A stretch of DNA of 64,000 nt from Zygnema cylindricum (taxonomy: Eukaryota; Streptophyta; Zygnematophyceae; Zygnematales; Zygnemataceae), in NCBI GenBank assembly GCA_037447655.1, contig JBBHKE010001884.1, positions 279,701 through 343,700 of the forward strand, read 5' to 3'. Positions within the stretch are counted from its first letter, which is position 1; each line of letters starts with the position of its first letter. Below the pieces are notes generated by a model. The model made no database searches. It saw nothing but the letters and a program-made list of their open reading frames with translations, and had not been told where the DNA came from. This document shows, piece by piece, positions 1-12,900 of the stretch. The position numbers and the translations under genes are program-made.

Positions 1-1228
1 TTTAAAATCTTATCTGCTGATTAGGCCTATCTATTTTCACTCAAGTAGCAATTTGTTTGAGGCTAAACTAGCCTGTTATCACTTTCCAAGTTGACTTAAT
101 CCAATGGCACCACCTTTTTGCAAACTCGACCAGTCAATTTTTTTCTGGGGTGCTTTCTATGCTTCCTTTCTCTCGAGGCGTTTCAACAGTGGAATTCTTT
201 GAGTTTTTCAACTATGCGCAATTCAAATACATTTTAAATACTATTTGGTTTGCTATTTTTGTTTGGTTGGCCTGGAATGCAGCTTTCATCTGGACCATGC
301 CGCCTCTCTCCCCTACTTTCTCGAAAAGGTGCTTTCTTGAAATGGCCTCCACAAGTACAGCAAGTCAATTTCGGAAGTCCTCGAACTTGGGCCGTGTTTC
401 CCAGCTTTCATATGGGGGTTTTTGAATGCGTCAATTTCATCCTGGTGAGGGGATTGTTTACAGAGATGCCTGCATTTACTGAAAACCACTCTCCAAGATG
501 CCCGACAGCTCCCCCCGATTCTGTTATACTTCAGGGAAGTTCATTGTTGGAGCTGTACTGGATAGAATTTGAGGTCTGTTTGTTGGGTCTGTGGTTCAAT
601 TAGGTGTGGTTTGGGTCTTTTCTTTTGAAGGACTCAAAAGAGCATGCAAATTGGGGGAATGCTATGTGATATTGGTTCTGTACATTTTTGTGAAACGTCT
701 TGTCGAAGGATTTCGACCATGAGAGGTCTCCCTTAAGCTTAGGACGCGGATTTTTTTGGCCAGGAGAATCTCTGTACTGTGAGGCTCTAAACTACACGAT
801 GTTGAAGGAGTGTGTCTGATAACAGTTCAGTCAGATGCGTTGCACCTGTTAATGACAAATTCTTCCTGTTTTTTGAGGGTTTTTACTTACTGTGTCAGAT
901 ACTAGGTGTATGAAATGGTGTAGTTCCTTCGTGGCGGTAAGATTCTACACAGATTTGACAAAATATTACAGGTTTTGGTGTAAAGGTTTGAGGATAATTA
1001 AGCATCCAGACATTGGTTGAAAATTCTAGTGCTTTTTTTGTGTTACGTGAAAAAGTGTCTGAGACAAGTGTGAAAAAGGTGGTAAGTTTCTTGTGTGTAT
1101 ATCAAGATTGTATTGGTAAACTGTGTGTGTGGGATCAATTTTTTTCGTTGATGAACCGCGTAAGTGAAGAATTTTCTCGATAAACTGTGCAGTTGAATAA
1201 CGTAGTGATAAACTGTGTGCGTCTGCAG
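1..1228 (+). other. Intron/upstream part of the CPSF73 gene, no exon recognised
   Basis: This AT-rich stretch lies before the first recognisable CPSF73 exon and ends in a good acceptor (pyrimidine/GT-rich tract then CTGCAG). I looked for the N-terminal metallo-beta-lactamase block with its HxHxDH motif and did not see it in any frame, so those exons are probably left of the window. The short open frames here have no recognisable protein features. Confidence 0.6.
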
Positions 1229-3376
1229 ACTGGCTTCAAGGGACGAGTGTTCATGACCCATGCCACAAAAGCTGTCTACAAGCTGCTGGTAACGGACTAT
1301 GTTAAAGTCAGCAAGGTCGCGGAAGACGACATGCTGTATACAGAGAAGGACATCGAGAAGTCAATTGATCAAATTGAGGTAAGGTTTTGCTCAGGACTCA
1401 TGAGCAGCTGTTTCTAAAGTTTGCTGGTTAAACTCTACCCCTTGTTTTGGATAATTTCTCCAAGCAGATGAAGGTCATGAGAGTGAATTTATTTGGTTCA
1501 AGTTTCGTAAGTGTTTCTTTCAATTTGAGCATTTGTAATGTTCAACTTAATCAAAAGTCTTTGGAATGCGTTTTCTCTTATGCCCTTCAATTGTTGTCCT
1601 GCCCTTAGTTTCTGTTGAAAGTGTGCTATATATCAGTTTACAGTTATTGAGGTAAAAATATGGTGCATTTTACTTAAATATTCAGGAAAGGGGTTGTCCG
1701 TCTACTTGCGTGTGGTTGAGCAGGTAATTGATTTCCATCAAATACAAGAAGTGAATGGTATCAAATTCTGGTGTTACATAGCAGGACATGTCCTGGGAGC
1801 AGCTATGTTTATGGTGGACATTGCTGGCGTAAACATTCTGTACACAGGGGATTATTCTCGTGAGGAAGATCGTCATCTTAAAGCAGCAGAAATGCCACCT
1901 TTTTCTCCTGAAATTTGTATAATAGAGTCAACTTATGGAGTCCAACAGCATCAGCCGCGAGAGGCGCGCGAGCGGCTCTTTACAGATGTGATTTCGCAGA
2001 CAGTTCTTCAGGGCGGGAGAGTACTAATTCCGGCGTTTGCTCTTGGAAGAGCCCAAGAGCTTTTGCTTATTTTAGATGACTACTGGGAAGCCCATCGAGA
2101 GCTGCAATCTGTTCCGATATATTATGCTTCACCCCTCGCTAATCGTTGTATGACGGTCTATCAGACATACATCAACTCAATGAACGACAGAATAAAGCGA
2201 CAATATGAACGGTCAAATCCGTTTGAATTCAAACACATTCGGTTTCTCGCCAGTGTGAAGGACTTTGAGGACTCTGGACCTTCTGTCGTTATGGCAAGTC
2301 CAGGAGGGCTGCAAAGTGGCCTATCTCGCCAACTTTTTGATAACTGGTGTCAGGACAAGAAGAATGCGTGTGTTATCCCGGGGTATGTGGTGGAGGGTAC
2401 TTTGGCCAAAACTATTCTCAATGAACCCTCAACAGTGACACTCATGAGTGGTCTCGTGGTTCCTCTGCGTATCCGAGTGCATTACATATCCTTTTCAGCA
2501 CACGCAGATTATATCCAAACCAATGGATTTCTGAAGGAGCTTGAACCGGCAAATATCATCCTGGTGCACGGAGAGGCCAATGAAATGGGGCGACTGAGGC
2601 GAAAGCTGGCCACTGACTTCGCTGACCAGAACAGACCCATATTCATGCCCAAGAATTGTCAGACTGTTGATCTCTACTTCAAGGGAGAGAAAATAGCAAA
2701 GGCTGTTGGAAGGCTTGCTGAGAAGTCACCTTCTATTGGGGCACCGGTGAGTGGCCTTTTGGTGAAGAAAGGTTTCAGCTATCAGCTTCTTCTTCCGGAG
2801 GACCTCCCGGTTTACACGCAGCTCGCGACCGGTAGTGTTTTTCAGAGGCAACTAGTGGGATATGCCGGTTCGTTTGGGATGCTTCGTCGTAAACTTGAAC
2901 AAATGTTTGAGGGCGTGAAGGACGTTAAGGCCGAAGTGCCGACTCTTCGCATCCAAGACACGGTGACAGTGGTACAGGAAAGTACGGAGAAAGTCATTCT
3001 TCAGTGGGTGTCTGATCCAGTCAGCGATATGGTTGCAGACTCCGTGGTGGCGATCATTCTGGACCTGGGAGGCTCCAACGAAGGTGAAATCTTGTCATTG
3101 CTCGATACAGAGCCAGAAGGGAAAAATGGAAGAACAGATGAAGAGATGGAGAAGGTCATTCGGAAGCTGTTGGAAACCATGTTTGGAGATGTGGAAGCAG
3201 GGCAAGGTGATTCGAAAGAGCTCAAAGTAAAAGTGGATGAGCATGTGGCTATGGTGAATGTGATTACAGGGTCAGTGGACTGCAAAGACGAAGGTCTTGG
3301 CGATCGTATTCGGCTTGCAGTGCAAAGAATAAGGACGGCATTATTGCCATTAGAGCTGAAACGTAGCATAAATTAA
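1229..3376 (+). CDS. CPSF3: CPSF73 / CPSF3, pre-mRNA 3'-end processing endonuclease (C-terminal part)
   Basis: Subunit of the nuclear cleavage and polyadenylation complex; in this family it is the zinc-dependent endonuclease that cuts pre-mRNA before poly(A) addition. Two exons are visible: 1229-1378 (50 codons, TGFKGRVFMTHATKAVYKLL) and 1724-3376 (551 codons to TAA), joined in phase 0 by an intron with GTAAGG donor and GAGCAG acceptor. The large exon carries the metallo-beta-lactamase/beta-CASP landmarks: AGHVLGAAMFMVDIAGV, YTGDYSREEDRHL (metal-binding Asp), IPAFALGRAQELLLILD, SVVMASPGGLQSGLSR, SFSAHADY and ILVHGEANEM (metal-binding His), followed by the C-terminal CPSF73 domain. Similarity is closest to plant CPSF73-I as I remember it. 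The N-terminal exons with HxHxDH are not in the window, so the gene is partial. The reading frame is intact and the gene converges on eIF3j. Confidence 0.95.
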
Positions 3377-4826
3377 AAGGAAACTACAAGGAATATCTCC
3401 AACTGTCTTTTTAAAAGACATCGTCAGCCTACTTTTTTTTGTCTGAGAGTGAGATTGTGTTAGCTCTAGAATTGCAACCATTAGCTGTGTGTGAATTGAT
3501 GAGAAGATAATTTACCAACAAATGAATTCGTTGCTTCATATGACTGATGTTTTTGGCTGATGTATTGAATTGGGCATAGCAACATCCCAATGCCTGTTTT
3601 GATGGTTGGTGCCTAATGGCTTTATAGATGTTTGTTTTGTGAGTTATGGTCCGCAACTATTTGAAATAGATGTCCTAGAGGAGCAAAACCGTGACAGGTG
3701 GGTATGCAAGGGAATGTTGAAAAGAACATGCCTGCCCTGTTGGCAATAGCTGAAGGATTGAAAAGTAGAATTAGTAGTGGCAACTATCTGTGCTGGCATC
3801 CCCTGCAGAGCCGGCTGCCATTCTGCCCGGCTTGAACTGAGTAACTGACACAAGAGTTACTTGAAGTAAATAACTTGGAAAGTCCCAGAGGAGTATTTTA
3901 CTGAAATCATATATTCTGCTTCTGCCCTGCTCAAGTATAAGATGCACTGTAAGTGTGCACTTATTTCGACGTTCAGTATGATTTTTATTCTAATAATATT
4001 CCATTGCACTTATCAACAAGATATCATTTCACTCACCAAAGAATAATTATCAAAGAAGATCAACAATAATTATCACTTTCAAAAGACTATTTCTATGTTT
4101 CTTTCCATTTTAGAAGTAGGAACACAATGTTAGAAGTGAGTGGCAGAGAACAAGTGACACCGTATGCATTGAAAGTGTAGTGGTTTTGAAGCTTTCTGGA
4201 GGTTGGTGGAAGGGACCAAAATGGGATTACCAGATGACAAAGATCAATCTGCAAATCACAACAATCTTACATATCTTCAAGAATTTTTAGACATGAAGGC
4301 AATAGACACTATTGTGCTTATCATACTGGTTGTCGAGGAATAACAGTGGCCAAATTAAGTTTAAAGAATCAAACTGGTCCAGAGCACAAATTCTTACATT
4401 CTGTAAAATCTCCTGGAATGCTAACATGAAATGTTTGTGAGGACCATATTTATCCTACTTCATCACTCGTTCGTAAGCATCGCTGATGATGAAATCATCA
4501 TCACAAATATTATTGTCCACCAAAAAGCCAAAATTGACTATGGGACAATATTGCAGCCTCCTCAGCTTCGGAACCGGTGGACGCCAAAAATCCTGCTTTA
4601 CCTGCTTGCACAGCCATTGCATAACTCCCACCACCGTTTTCTAAACAAAACCTCCCATGCAAACCAAAAACCTGGGCCCGACATAGCGGTTCACAGACCT
4701 CAAAACTACACCAATTTGGCAAGACATAAGCCACACTTAACTAGGGACATGTACAACATCCATGTCCAAATCACTGATTGTGAAATTACAAAAAAAAGTA
4801 AAAAAATAATTCTAACATAAGCCTCC
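3377..4826. other. Convergent intergenic region with 3' UTRs of CPSF73 and eIF3j
   Basis: The two flanking genes end toward each other here. I see no coding similarity, repeat with clear ends or RNA gene. An open frame of 129 codons at 4431-4820 is biased in composition and overlaps the eIF3j 3' end; I do not regard it as a gene. AT-rich stretches suitable for poly(A) signals occur on both strands, but none can be singled out. Confidence 0.5.
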
Positions 4827-6677
4827 CTACATAAAGTCGTAGTCATCTTGTGCTTCTACATATCCAGCCCGGTAGTCCTCTTCCTCTCCTCCTTGGCCAA
4901 GATTCAACTGCTTCTTCTTTCCACCTGCAAAAAAACATGGAGAAGAGATAATAAAAAGTTTACCCATACGTCATTCAAGTAAATTAAATTGTGGTTTTAG
5001 TGCGCTACTCATGGCTGCTGTCATTAAAAAAAACATAAGGCACTACATTTGGAGAGGTTTCGAAAGTTTTGAAAAGAGTTTTGAGACGAGCATTTTCTAA
5101 ATATTGCGAAGACATGGATAATTTCTTGACCTACTGTTAGTCCATCAACCATCTTATGTATATATTTCTTAAAAAAAACAGGAGCTGCTATAAGTCACGA
5201 TTCACACATTGCTTTTTTCATAAACATTGGTTTTGAAAGGATGCAAACCTTTCTTCTTCCCGGCAGTAGCTTCCTTCTCAGCCTTCAGTTTCTCATTTGC
5301 AATGACAGTGAGAGCCGCATTTAACTCCTTGGCATCAGAAGCCGCTAACGACGCTGTTGCCTTTCTTAGAAATGCCTTCAACAATGTGAGGTAGTGGAAA
5401 CTTTTCTGAAAATCGGCATAGGTCCAGACCTCCAGATGTTAGGATGTAATTATGTATTAGAACAACATGCAACTACAACTTAAATTTATTCATGGACAAA
5501 GAATGAGCAGAATGGTGTACCTTGATAAGAGAAACGGAAATACATGACATGATTTTCTCAGCAAATACAAGAAACTCGTTTAACAAGACTGTTACACAGA
5601 GGCCAGCAATACTGAGACTTAAATAAGGGACAACAGCTTCACAAGTAAGACAACTCTGACAATGAGACTGCCACAGAGTGAGTAGCCCAGAGGCAGAGGG
5701 AGTAGATATGGGAAAGAAATAGGAAAAACAGAAAAGTGCTTACACTAAATGTTGTGGCTTGTGAGGCCAGAAGGTCTGCAAATTGAAGGAAGTCTGCTTC
5801 GGTCTTTGGTATGAAGTTCTCCAACGATTTTCCCTCTTTCTTATCACCACCAAACAACTCTTTTGCGTTCTTAAAATCAGCTTCTTCTACAAGTCTGAAA
5901 CCCCAAGGCTTATGCCCAACCGAATGTTAGTACAGATTCAAAGCAAAACTGATACATGCGCCTGAGGTACAAAACAAATTTATAGACGACTATGAGAAAA
6001 CACACAGAATGGCACTATTCCCGAAGTCGGAAAGGAGTACATGCATTCATGCATATATTGCAACTATGTACCTCTGCTGTCTTAGCTTCTCTGCAATTGG
6101 GTCATCCAGAGGGATATCCTCCTCCTTGACCTCCTTAGGTCCTTCCTTAATCTTTTTCTTTTCAGCCTTGGGCTTGGCCTGCATCAAGAAACCAAGAAGT
6201 TTTCAGAGAAAAGCGCACATAACACTTTCCGCAAAAAAAAATGTCAGCAAAGGCACACATTTGACAACATCCTGATACAAATAAATTGCACTTGATCACG
6301 TCCATCAGAAACCGTATAAATTCGGGCCTCGGGACTCAACATTGTCAGCAGCGAGCACATAGAACGAACTACAAACTAGATGGAAATAAGACTAGATACA
6401 GATTTGACGACTTACAGCTGCCTTGGCTTTATCTTTATCTTCCCAAGACTCTTTCAGCTGTTCCTCCTCCTTGTCTTCATCATCCCATTGACTTTTAACT
6501 GGCTCCTTAACCACAACGGGAGGAGGTGGCTCAAAATCGTCCGCATCTGAAACCATAAATACAAACAAAATTTTTAAACTATAAAAGTATGACTTACATG
6601 TTGAAGCTCAAAACCAACAGCATAAAATGTTGTCTGGCAAAACTAGGGCAGAAATCCTTACCCCAGTCGTCTGACAT
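4827..6677 (-). CDS. EIF3J: Eukaryotic translation initiation factor 3 subunit J
   Basis: eIF3j is a loosely bound eIF3 subunit that acts at the 40S decoding centre during initiation and recycling. Six exons join in frame: 6677-6662, 6546-6416, 6178-6072, 5894-5744, 5405-5249 and 4924-4827 (660 nt, 219 aa plus stop). The start MSDDW lies just before the first donor (GTAAGG). In order: an acidic N-terminus (DADDFEPPPPVVV, KSQWDDEDKEEEQLKESWED), a Lys-rich linker, DPIAEKLRQQRLVEEADF, the helical core (ELFGG, LENFIPKTEADFLQFADLL), ANEKLKAEKEATAGKKK, and an acidic tail ending DYDFM, the usual eIF3j terminus. Length is normal for the family (plant about 225, human 258). All introns are GT-AG. It converges with CPSF73. 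No frameshift or missing block was seen. Confidence 0.95.
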
Positions 6678-7754
6678 TATCGCTTGCTTGAAGTTTCGAG
6701 AAGAACAATGGCCTTAACTCTTAGCGTTCCTCTTAACGCCCGACGGATCAAAAATACCTCCCTCTACATAAATTGGCTGCGGTTATTTAACAGATACACT
6801 TAAAAAAAAAAAAGTTAACAAGATAAACTTTAGCGTTAGCAAAAGAAAAACGTAAGACGGCTTCTGGAAATTCTAACAAATTTATTTTTTAATGTAGAGA
6901 GTTCCGAAAATATGTATGGAAGCTGAACCGCATGAATGCCATGGCGTCGTCTCCGAGTGGTGGGAATCGGGATATAAATTGAACGGCGAAAGCGAAGGGG
7001 GTTTAGAACAATCGATTTCCACAGAGACTGAAAATTACAGTATAACTGCAGACATCAAAAGTGCGAAAACCTGTACAAACGCGTCCCCATGCTACGTACG
7101 TATTAATAACGTATAATACGAACATAGTATTGCACATAGCATATAATATAATACAAAAATAACACGCGGAGCGTTTGCACACGTTTGCGCATTTTTCAAC
7201 TTACGCACTATATTGCTCCATTCGTTTCGGTTAGAGCCGGAAGCAGTAAACAATCGCCACATTTTTGGAGCATTTTCTCTGTTGTGAAAACGCCTATTCG
7301 CTTTCTATTCTATTTAGGCTATGTCTGTCGTAGGCTTCTGTATTGGTACAATCTCACGTTTGATTCTTTTTTTTTGTGATGCCTTCCTTGCTCTAGCTTC
7401 TTTGGCGCTCGTTGGTTGCTGTTTCACTTTCTTTGCCGCTCTGTTAATGGGATATGTGTTCTACAAAAATGCAATAGCGTTGGAATAGGGCTCGTTTTTA
7501 CCTCCTTTTCAGGTCGTTGTAGCTTCGTTCTCGTCGGAATCCATTCTCAACCTCGTTTCTTCCAAGCCCATGAATCTTTAATAGCTAGAGTTTTCTGCGT
7601 ATCTGTTTTCGACTGGTTTGTAAATGAAAAATAAGCACCAGCTTGGTTAATCTTCTGGCTTTTAATCATAGAGAACTTGAGAAGTCCGTTGCGAGTTGCG
7701 GTGAACCAGTATAGTATTAAGGCACCCTCGTTTCATGAGACTTTGGCTGAAACA
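6678..7754. promoter_or_regulatory. Intergenic region upstream of eIF3j
   Basis: This interval holds the 5' flank of eIF3j (minus strand) and the leader of the small plus-strand ORF that starts at 7755. It contains A-rich tracts around 6800 and a T-rich tract near 7370. Short open frames at 6916-7116 and 7185-7379 have no recognisable features. I cannot place a TATA box or transcription start with confidence. Confidence 0.35.
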
Positions 7755-8111
7755 ATGGCTGCACCTATAGATTGTATGAGCACTTATGGCCGATTACTTT
7801 CAGATGGATTGGAGACGGCGGATGTTGTGACTTTGACGGAACACTCTTTTGCAGAACATGGCTCTGAAAGTCCGCCTTCATCAGGACGTCCGCATATTGT
7901 CCACAGGGGAATAGCGCCGTCGTATTCTTGTAAGAATTGTCAAGAAGATTATCCTTTGCCTCCTGGAGCTTTCAGTTGGCGTTGTCTGTCCTGTCGTGAT
8001 TTTAACCACTTGAAACCGGATGATGGCTTTGCATCCTTTTTTACATTTTTTCAGTTCCTGTTAAACAAAGGGAAAGTGGAAAGGACAACCAGCAACGTAG
8101 ACAGAAGTTGA
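7755..8111 (+). CDS. Hypothetical protein with two CxxC pairs (possible zinc ribbon), unrecognised
   Basis: The first ATG of this open frame gives 118 aa (MAAPIDCMSTYGRLLSDGLE...). The notable part is CKNCQEDYPLPPGAFSWRCLSC: two CxxC pairs separated by about 16 residues, the spacing of a small zinc ribbon, with Pro/Gly and a Trp before the second pair. The tail after it looks less protein-like and may be intronic: a pyrimidine-rich acceptor (TTTTTTCAG) near 8053 would splice the second CxxC to a basic stretch (PVKQRESGKDNQQRRQKLRR) in a new frame, using a GTGATT donor near 8000. The gene could therefore have more exons downstream. I do not recognise the family. It could also be a chance open frame in the 5' part of an undetected gene. 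Confidence 0.35.
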   Translation: MAAPIDCMSTYGRLLSDGLETADVVTLTEHSFAEHGSESPPSSGRPHIVHRGIAPSYSCKNCQEDYPLPPGAFSWRCLSCRDFNHLKPDDGFASFFTFFQFLLNKGKVERTTSNVDRS

Positions 8112-9990
8112 GGAGAACGGCTGTCAAGCTAACCTTTGGCAGGTACTAACTAAATTGTTAAACAACGTAACCACAACGTAGCGCCAGGAGTTTCTTACAA
8201 AAAGACATCTTGAGTTAGAAAGGTGTAAAGATTTGTAAACTTTGTATGCTCGTTGATGGCTGTATGTACCATAAGAATGTATACTTAGCTATTTATAGGG
8301 ATCAAGGAAGGTTTTGTATGATACGAGACATACGACTTAAAGATCGTTTGGATAATAAAGTGAAGCTTGCACATTTTGAATGTGGTGTGATATTACAAGA
8401 GGGTGTGTTTACACCTGTTTCGCGTGCCCTTGATGAAGTTAATTTTGTTTCACGATGTTCATGGATAGCTGCGTATCCTGATTGAGCCTATTGGTGTGAA
8501 AACAAGTTAGCAGCTGCATGAAACCCATGCAGGATGTCAAAGTTTGCAATTCAAGTGCGATGCAACAAGTTTTTACGTTATCACTGGTTGTCCTGGAACA
8601 ATGTCTTGAATAGCGTTGGTCTGCTCTACTGGTTGTGCTTTTGGGGGAGGTAGTGTTAACAAAAATGCTATCACAGCACGTTCATGTCTCATTTTTGGCT
8701 GCAAAATAAGTTTACTGGGTCAATAGTGATCATCAGTTCGTCTCGTCAGGAACAAATTGCTACTTCGTATTTTGTTGGCCAATTTCAAACTGGATTTGTA
8801 GTCTAGTTATTGAAGTCCATGCTTAGCTGGTCCTTGGTCCCTTAGGGACTGTTGACGGGATAGAATTCCAAGAACATGTTTTGCAGGTCCAACATATGTA
8901 GCCAGGGGCCACACCTAGAGCTTTTTTATTGTTTAAACCAATCTCATGGTGGGTGATAATTCAATAATGCTAGATTGAGTAGTTTGTGGATAATTGAATT
9001 CAAGTTGTCATCAGAAAACTTTGTCAGCAAGGCTTTACTAGTGGCCACATTTATGCATTGGTGAAACAGGTTTTGTAAGCCATAATTTTCTATTTTTTTT
9101 ATGTGGAGGTCTTTGAGCTCTTCAGTACAGCTGGTAGTCTCGGTTGTGTTGTCGTAGATTAGATGAACATGCCATTGTTGAATTGTTGTGGATTTCATTC
9201 CTGACCTTAAATCTCAGCTCATCGCCCTGGGTGCAAAAGAAATTGCAGTGTTAGTTTCAGTAGTAATATTTCTGTAGGATGGGTTAGCAAATTTTGGTCC
9301 AGTCCTTGACATTTTTGTTATTGACATCCTCTCCTGATATTTGGCCCACGAAAAAAGGCATGTTGTTAGCACCTGGGAGCCACAGGCGCTGCACTTTTGG
9401 TGTCTGAATAAGCAAAGTTGGATATGATGGCACTTATTCAGTTATGTCTGGTCATTGGGACAGCTCTCACAGAAGATGATAAATCATCCTTGTGCGTCTA
9501 AAGGGCCAGCTAAACATTTTTTCATCCCTTCCACAAGTCCGTATGTTTATTCGTGTGTTTGCAAATAAGGTTAAGTCAGAGAACAAGGAAGTATTTAAAG
9601 GTTACCGGCTGATGATACACAGTATAGTTTCTGAGAAGCAGCCCAAATGCGAACATCATGAATACATTGTGGGTACACTCATTGACTGCACAAAAAGCAT
9701 CCATCATCTAAAAGGCGCATATTTGTGGGCTTTCACAAGTCAGTGTCAAATCTGTGAGGGACATTTCAATTCTTACACAGGGGATATCAGGGCTCAAATG
9801 ATAAGCAGAACTGTCGGAAACAAAAGCACTTTAAAATAGTTAAAATATTCAACAACCTTTTCCCTTCAGGTAATGAATGTGCCAAAGCTTCAGACTTGTT
9901 AGCACAAGAACAATTAAATCCTAACTCATACACCAGACAAGGTGAGCCTATCGAAACCTGGTTGTTATAATGACATAATTGGGTTGCCGG
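8112..9990. other. Intergenic region, no supported gene
   Basis: This interval lies between the small CxxC ORF and the 3' end of EIPR1. Open frames at 8246-8485 and 9492-9839 have no recognisable motifs and no splice context I can defend. They may be UTR or exons of an unrecognised gene. No tandem repeat or terminal inverted repeat was seen. Confidence 0.4.
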
Positions 9991-12900
9991 TTATGGTTGT
10001 ACAAGTTGGCGCACCGAGGCTGGGACAGAGCTAACCATAACCTGCATAAAAAATCCAACAAAGACAATAAATTGCTTAAAAAAGCTCATCGACATTGCCT
10101 GGTCTTAATGCAAGCAGTCTCTGTCCAACATAACGAACTCTAGCACCATATTTCAGCTTTTTCAACAAGCAAGCAAACACTCCTTTCACCAATTGCACAA
10201 AACATACATCTCCAACATAGCGAGGGGATAGGAGGACAACAGGAGCTCACCCGTCCATCATAGGAAATAGAAGCAAATATCCACGGCTGTTTAGAACTCC
10301 AAGCAACTCCTGTGTCCACAATCTTCTTTGTCAGCCCTGTCCAATTGCTCTTCCTACGCTTCAGATGCTAAAACAATCACAACCACCAATAAGGCAAGTC
10401 TCACATAAAAATTGTATGAAAAAGGAGCAAAATCCCTCCGCGTGACAAAAGGTTTCATACGGAAAATACATCCTCGAAGGGTTGGGTGAACCATAAGACT
10501 GCATATCTCTGGAAAACAAGCAGGATATATGAAAGAAGCGAGACAAAAAAACAAAACACGAGGTGGGAGAAAAGAAGTCAAGTGGAGTCATGAAATCTGA
10601 GGGATGTTCCACTCACCGTAGACACTGTCTTCATGCTCCGTATATGCATGCACAGGCTTTCCCAAAGGCCTTCTTGGGGACTCTGTCAGTGTGTTTGGGA
10701 CCTTCTCCATCCTCCCCCTTCCTTGTCGGGCAGAACCCGAGGGAGTGGGGGGCACGTGCCACAAATTGACAACCGTGTCGGTTCCAGCACTCTGCAAGGC
10801 ATGTGTTTCAGTTGAATGAGGGATTTTTTAGAAAAAAAATTCAAGGCAACCAGAAATTAGACTCAAAGAGCCTGAGATTGTTGTCACCGCACTAAGCCTT
10901 CCACAATCCTCAGACGAGGATGTTCCCAACGTGGAGCTCAGTGCATAAGCAGAATTGATCCAGGAAATGAGGAAATAACAATTATATATTTGTGTTATCG
11001 AATGCAGGGATTGCAGTTTAGAGAATTTAAAACCTGAACAGCAAAACAGTTCCTGTGCAAATAATTTAATTTCCTTTTGTATCATATGACTTGGGAAAGA
11101 ACCTGTTGTCTATTTATCATTTACGTGCCACTGTATGCTACAAGATACACTGTCCATCACTTTAACTCCAGTGAGTGCTTTCATGACCGAAAATCTTAAT
11201 TCGTGTTAATAACACCATTTAAGTTAAGTGGCCAATAATGAGCCACGTGGCAAAAATAATTTAGAGTAGTTAATTCTAATAAAGTGATAACACTAATAAT
11301 TAATAACTCTAATGGCGATGGCCGGTATACAGCACCTGAGAATGGTCACCTCGGATACATCTGCCTCCTTCAATAAAGTGACAAGGGAAAGGGGCTGCTT
11401 GAGCATGAAAAATCACTAGTGGACATTGTCGAACAACAACAATGGAACTACGATAACAGAGTAATGAGTAAACATGCCATTTTCCATACCATACAATGTT
11501 ACTGATAACACATGTGAAGCCCCCATCAACTACCACAGGGCACCTATGCTTTGAAGACAATATAGAACATGTTCCCTCTCTGGCAAAAAAGCTCACCAGG
11601 ATAAGCTGATCGTAGAATTTGTTGTAGCGAGCACGCCATGTCCTGCATATCTATTTCAGAAGGTGAGAAGTCAAGAACGAAGACGAGATCGGCAATGTAC
11701 ACGCCTAAAACAATCCATGCACTTTTTCAAACACTGCTGATTGCATTTTATTTCAATCTTCCCTCCACAGTATGGAAGACCAGTACACATGCGCCACGAC
11801 GGACAATGCCAAAAGTACACCGCGAATCGTAATTAGAGTAAATAACGCTAATTCGGTCGCCCTAAATTTCGAGAACTGGCATTAGAGACAAACCTGCCAA
11901 GTTATCCGATAAACTGAAGTGACTATTGCTAATCGAATACTGACCGATGTTTAGTCACAAGTCTACCTGTTGTCATCTAAAAGGAATGGCCATAGAAACT
12001 GTGCAGCCTCACCAGTGGGAATGACCAGAAAGTTCCAACATAGGCATGCCTAAGGAACGCAAATCCCATATCCGGATCTTGGAATCATCTCCTGTTGTCA
12101 TCTGCCAAAACCCAAACAAAACTCAGTGAGATTCCCCAATAAACCGAACCAGGACAGTTTTGTTTGACCAGACTGTTCCAATATGAAGGTTAAAGAATCG
12201 ATAGGTACAAAATTAGAGTGAGAGAAAGACTAACCAGGACATGCTCGTATTTTGGGTTGAAGTCCATATCCCGCACTTGCATGAAGTGGGCATGCTCCAT
12301 GGTCCAAGTCCGCCTACACCAGCCAATGGAGGGGAGTAAGGTGAAAAAAGAGAACACAAGAAAAAACATTACGAACAGACAAGTTTGTAAGCGAGGATCA
12401 AATCAGACAGCAAATCTGCAGCCTTGATTTTATCCCAACTGTGCACGTGATTTGAATGTACACAGCCGCATAATGTGCTCATCCATGGCAATTCCACAGG
12501 ACCTGCCTTCTTTTCTTCTGTTAGAACTATAGGTTTAATGTGCAAAAGTAATTGGAAACACTAAACATTGTTTTCCCGCACAGTATGCAGCCTACATCCG
12601 AATCACCGCGGGGCAACAATCTACAGCGTTTCCAAGTGTTTTCGCACATTAAAAATATGGTTGGAATCACAGGCAAGGCTGAGGTGAGGTACACACTCTA
12701 ATGTTCGCAGATCCCAGCAGTGCACCGTACTGTCTCCTGCTGTAGCCATACGGTTCACATCATGAGGGTCCCAGGAGCCGCAACTAAGTTGCTGTAGCTC
12801 TCCTGCAGATGCCTGTCCCTTTAACTGCAATAAAACAGGCACAAAAATGTCCACTGCACGTCAGGACTCCTTGAACGTCTTAGTCACCACGTCCACATGT

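Noticed and set aside
3001-3369. 122-codon minus-strand open frame in CPSF73
   Set aside because: Shadow of the conserved C-terminal CPSF73 coding exon.
4431-4820. 129-codon plus-strand open frame near eIF3j
   Set aside because: Antisense to the eIF3j 3' end, with Ile/His/Thr-rich composition and no motifs.
11638-11832. 64-codon open frame in EIPR1 intron
   Set aside because: Overlaps exon 9 on the opposite strand and a transposon end; no support.
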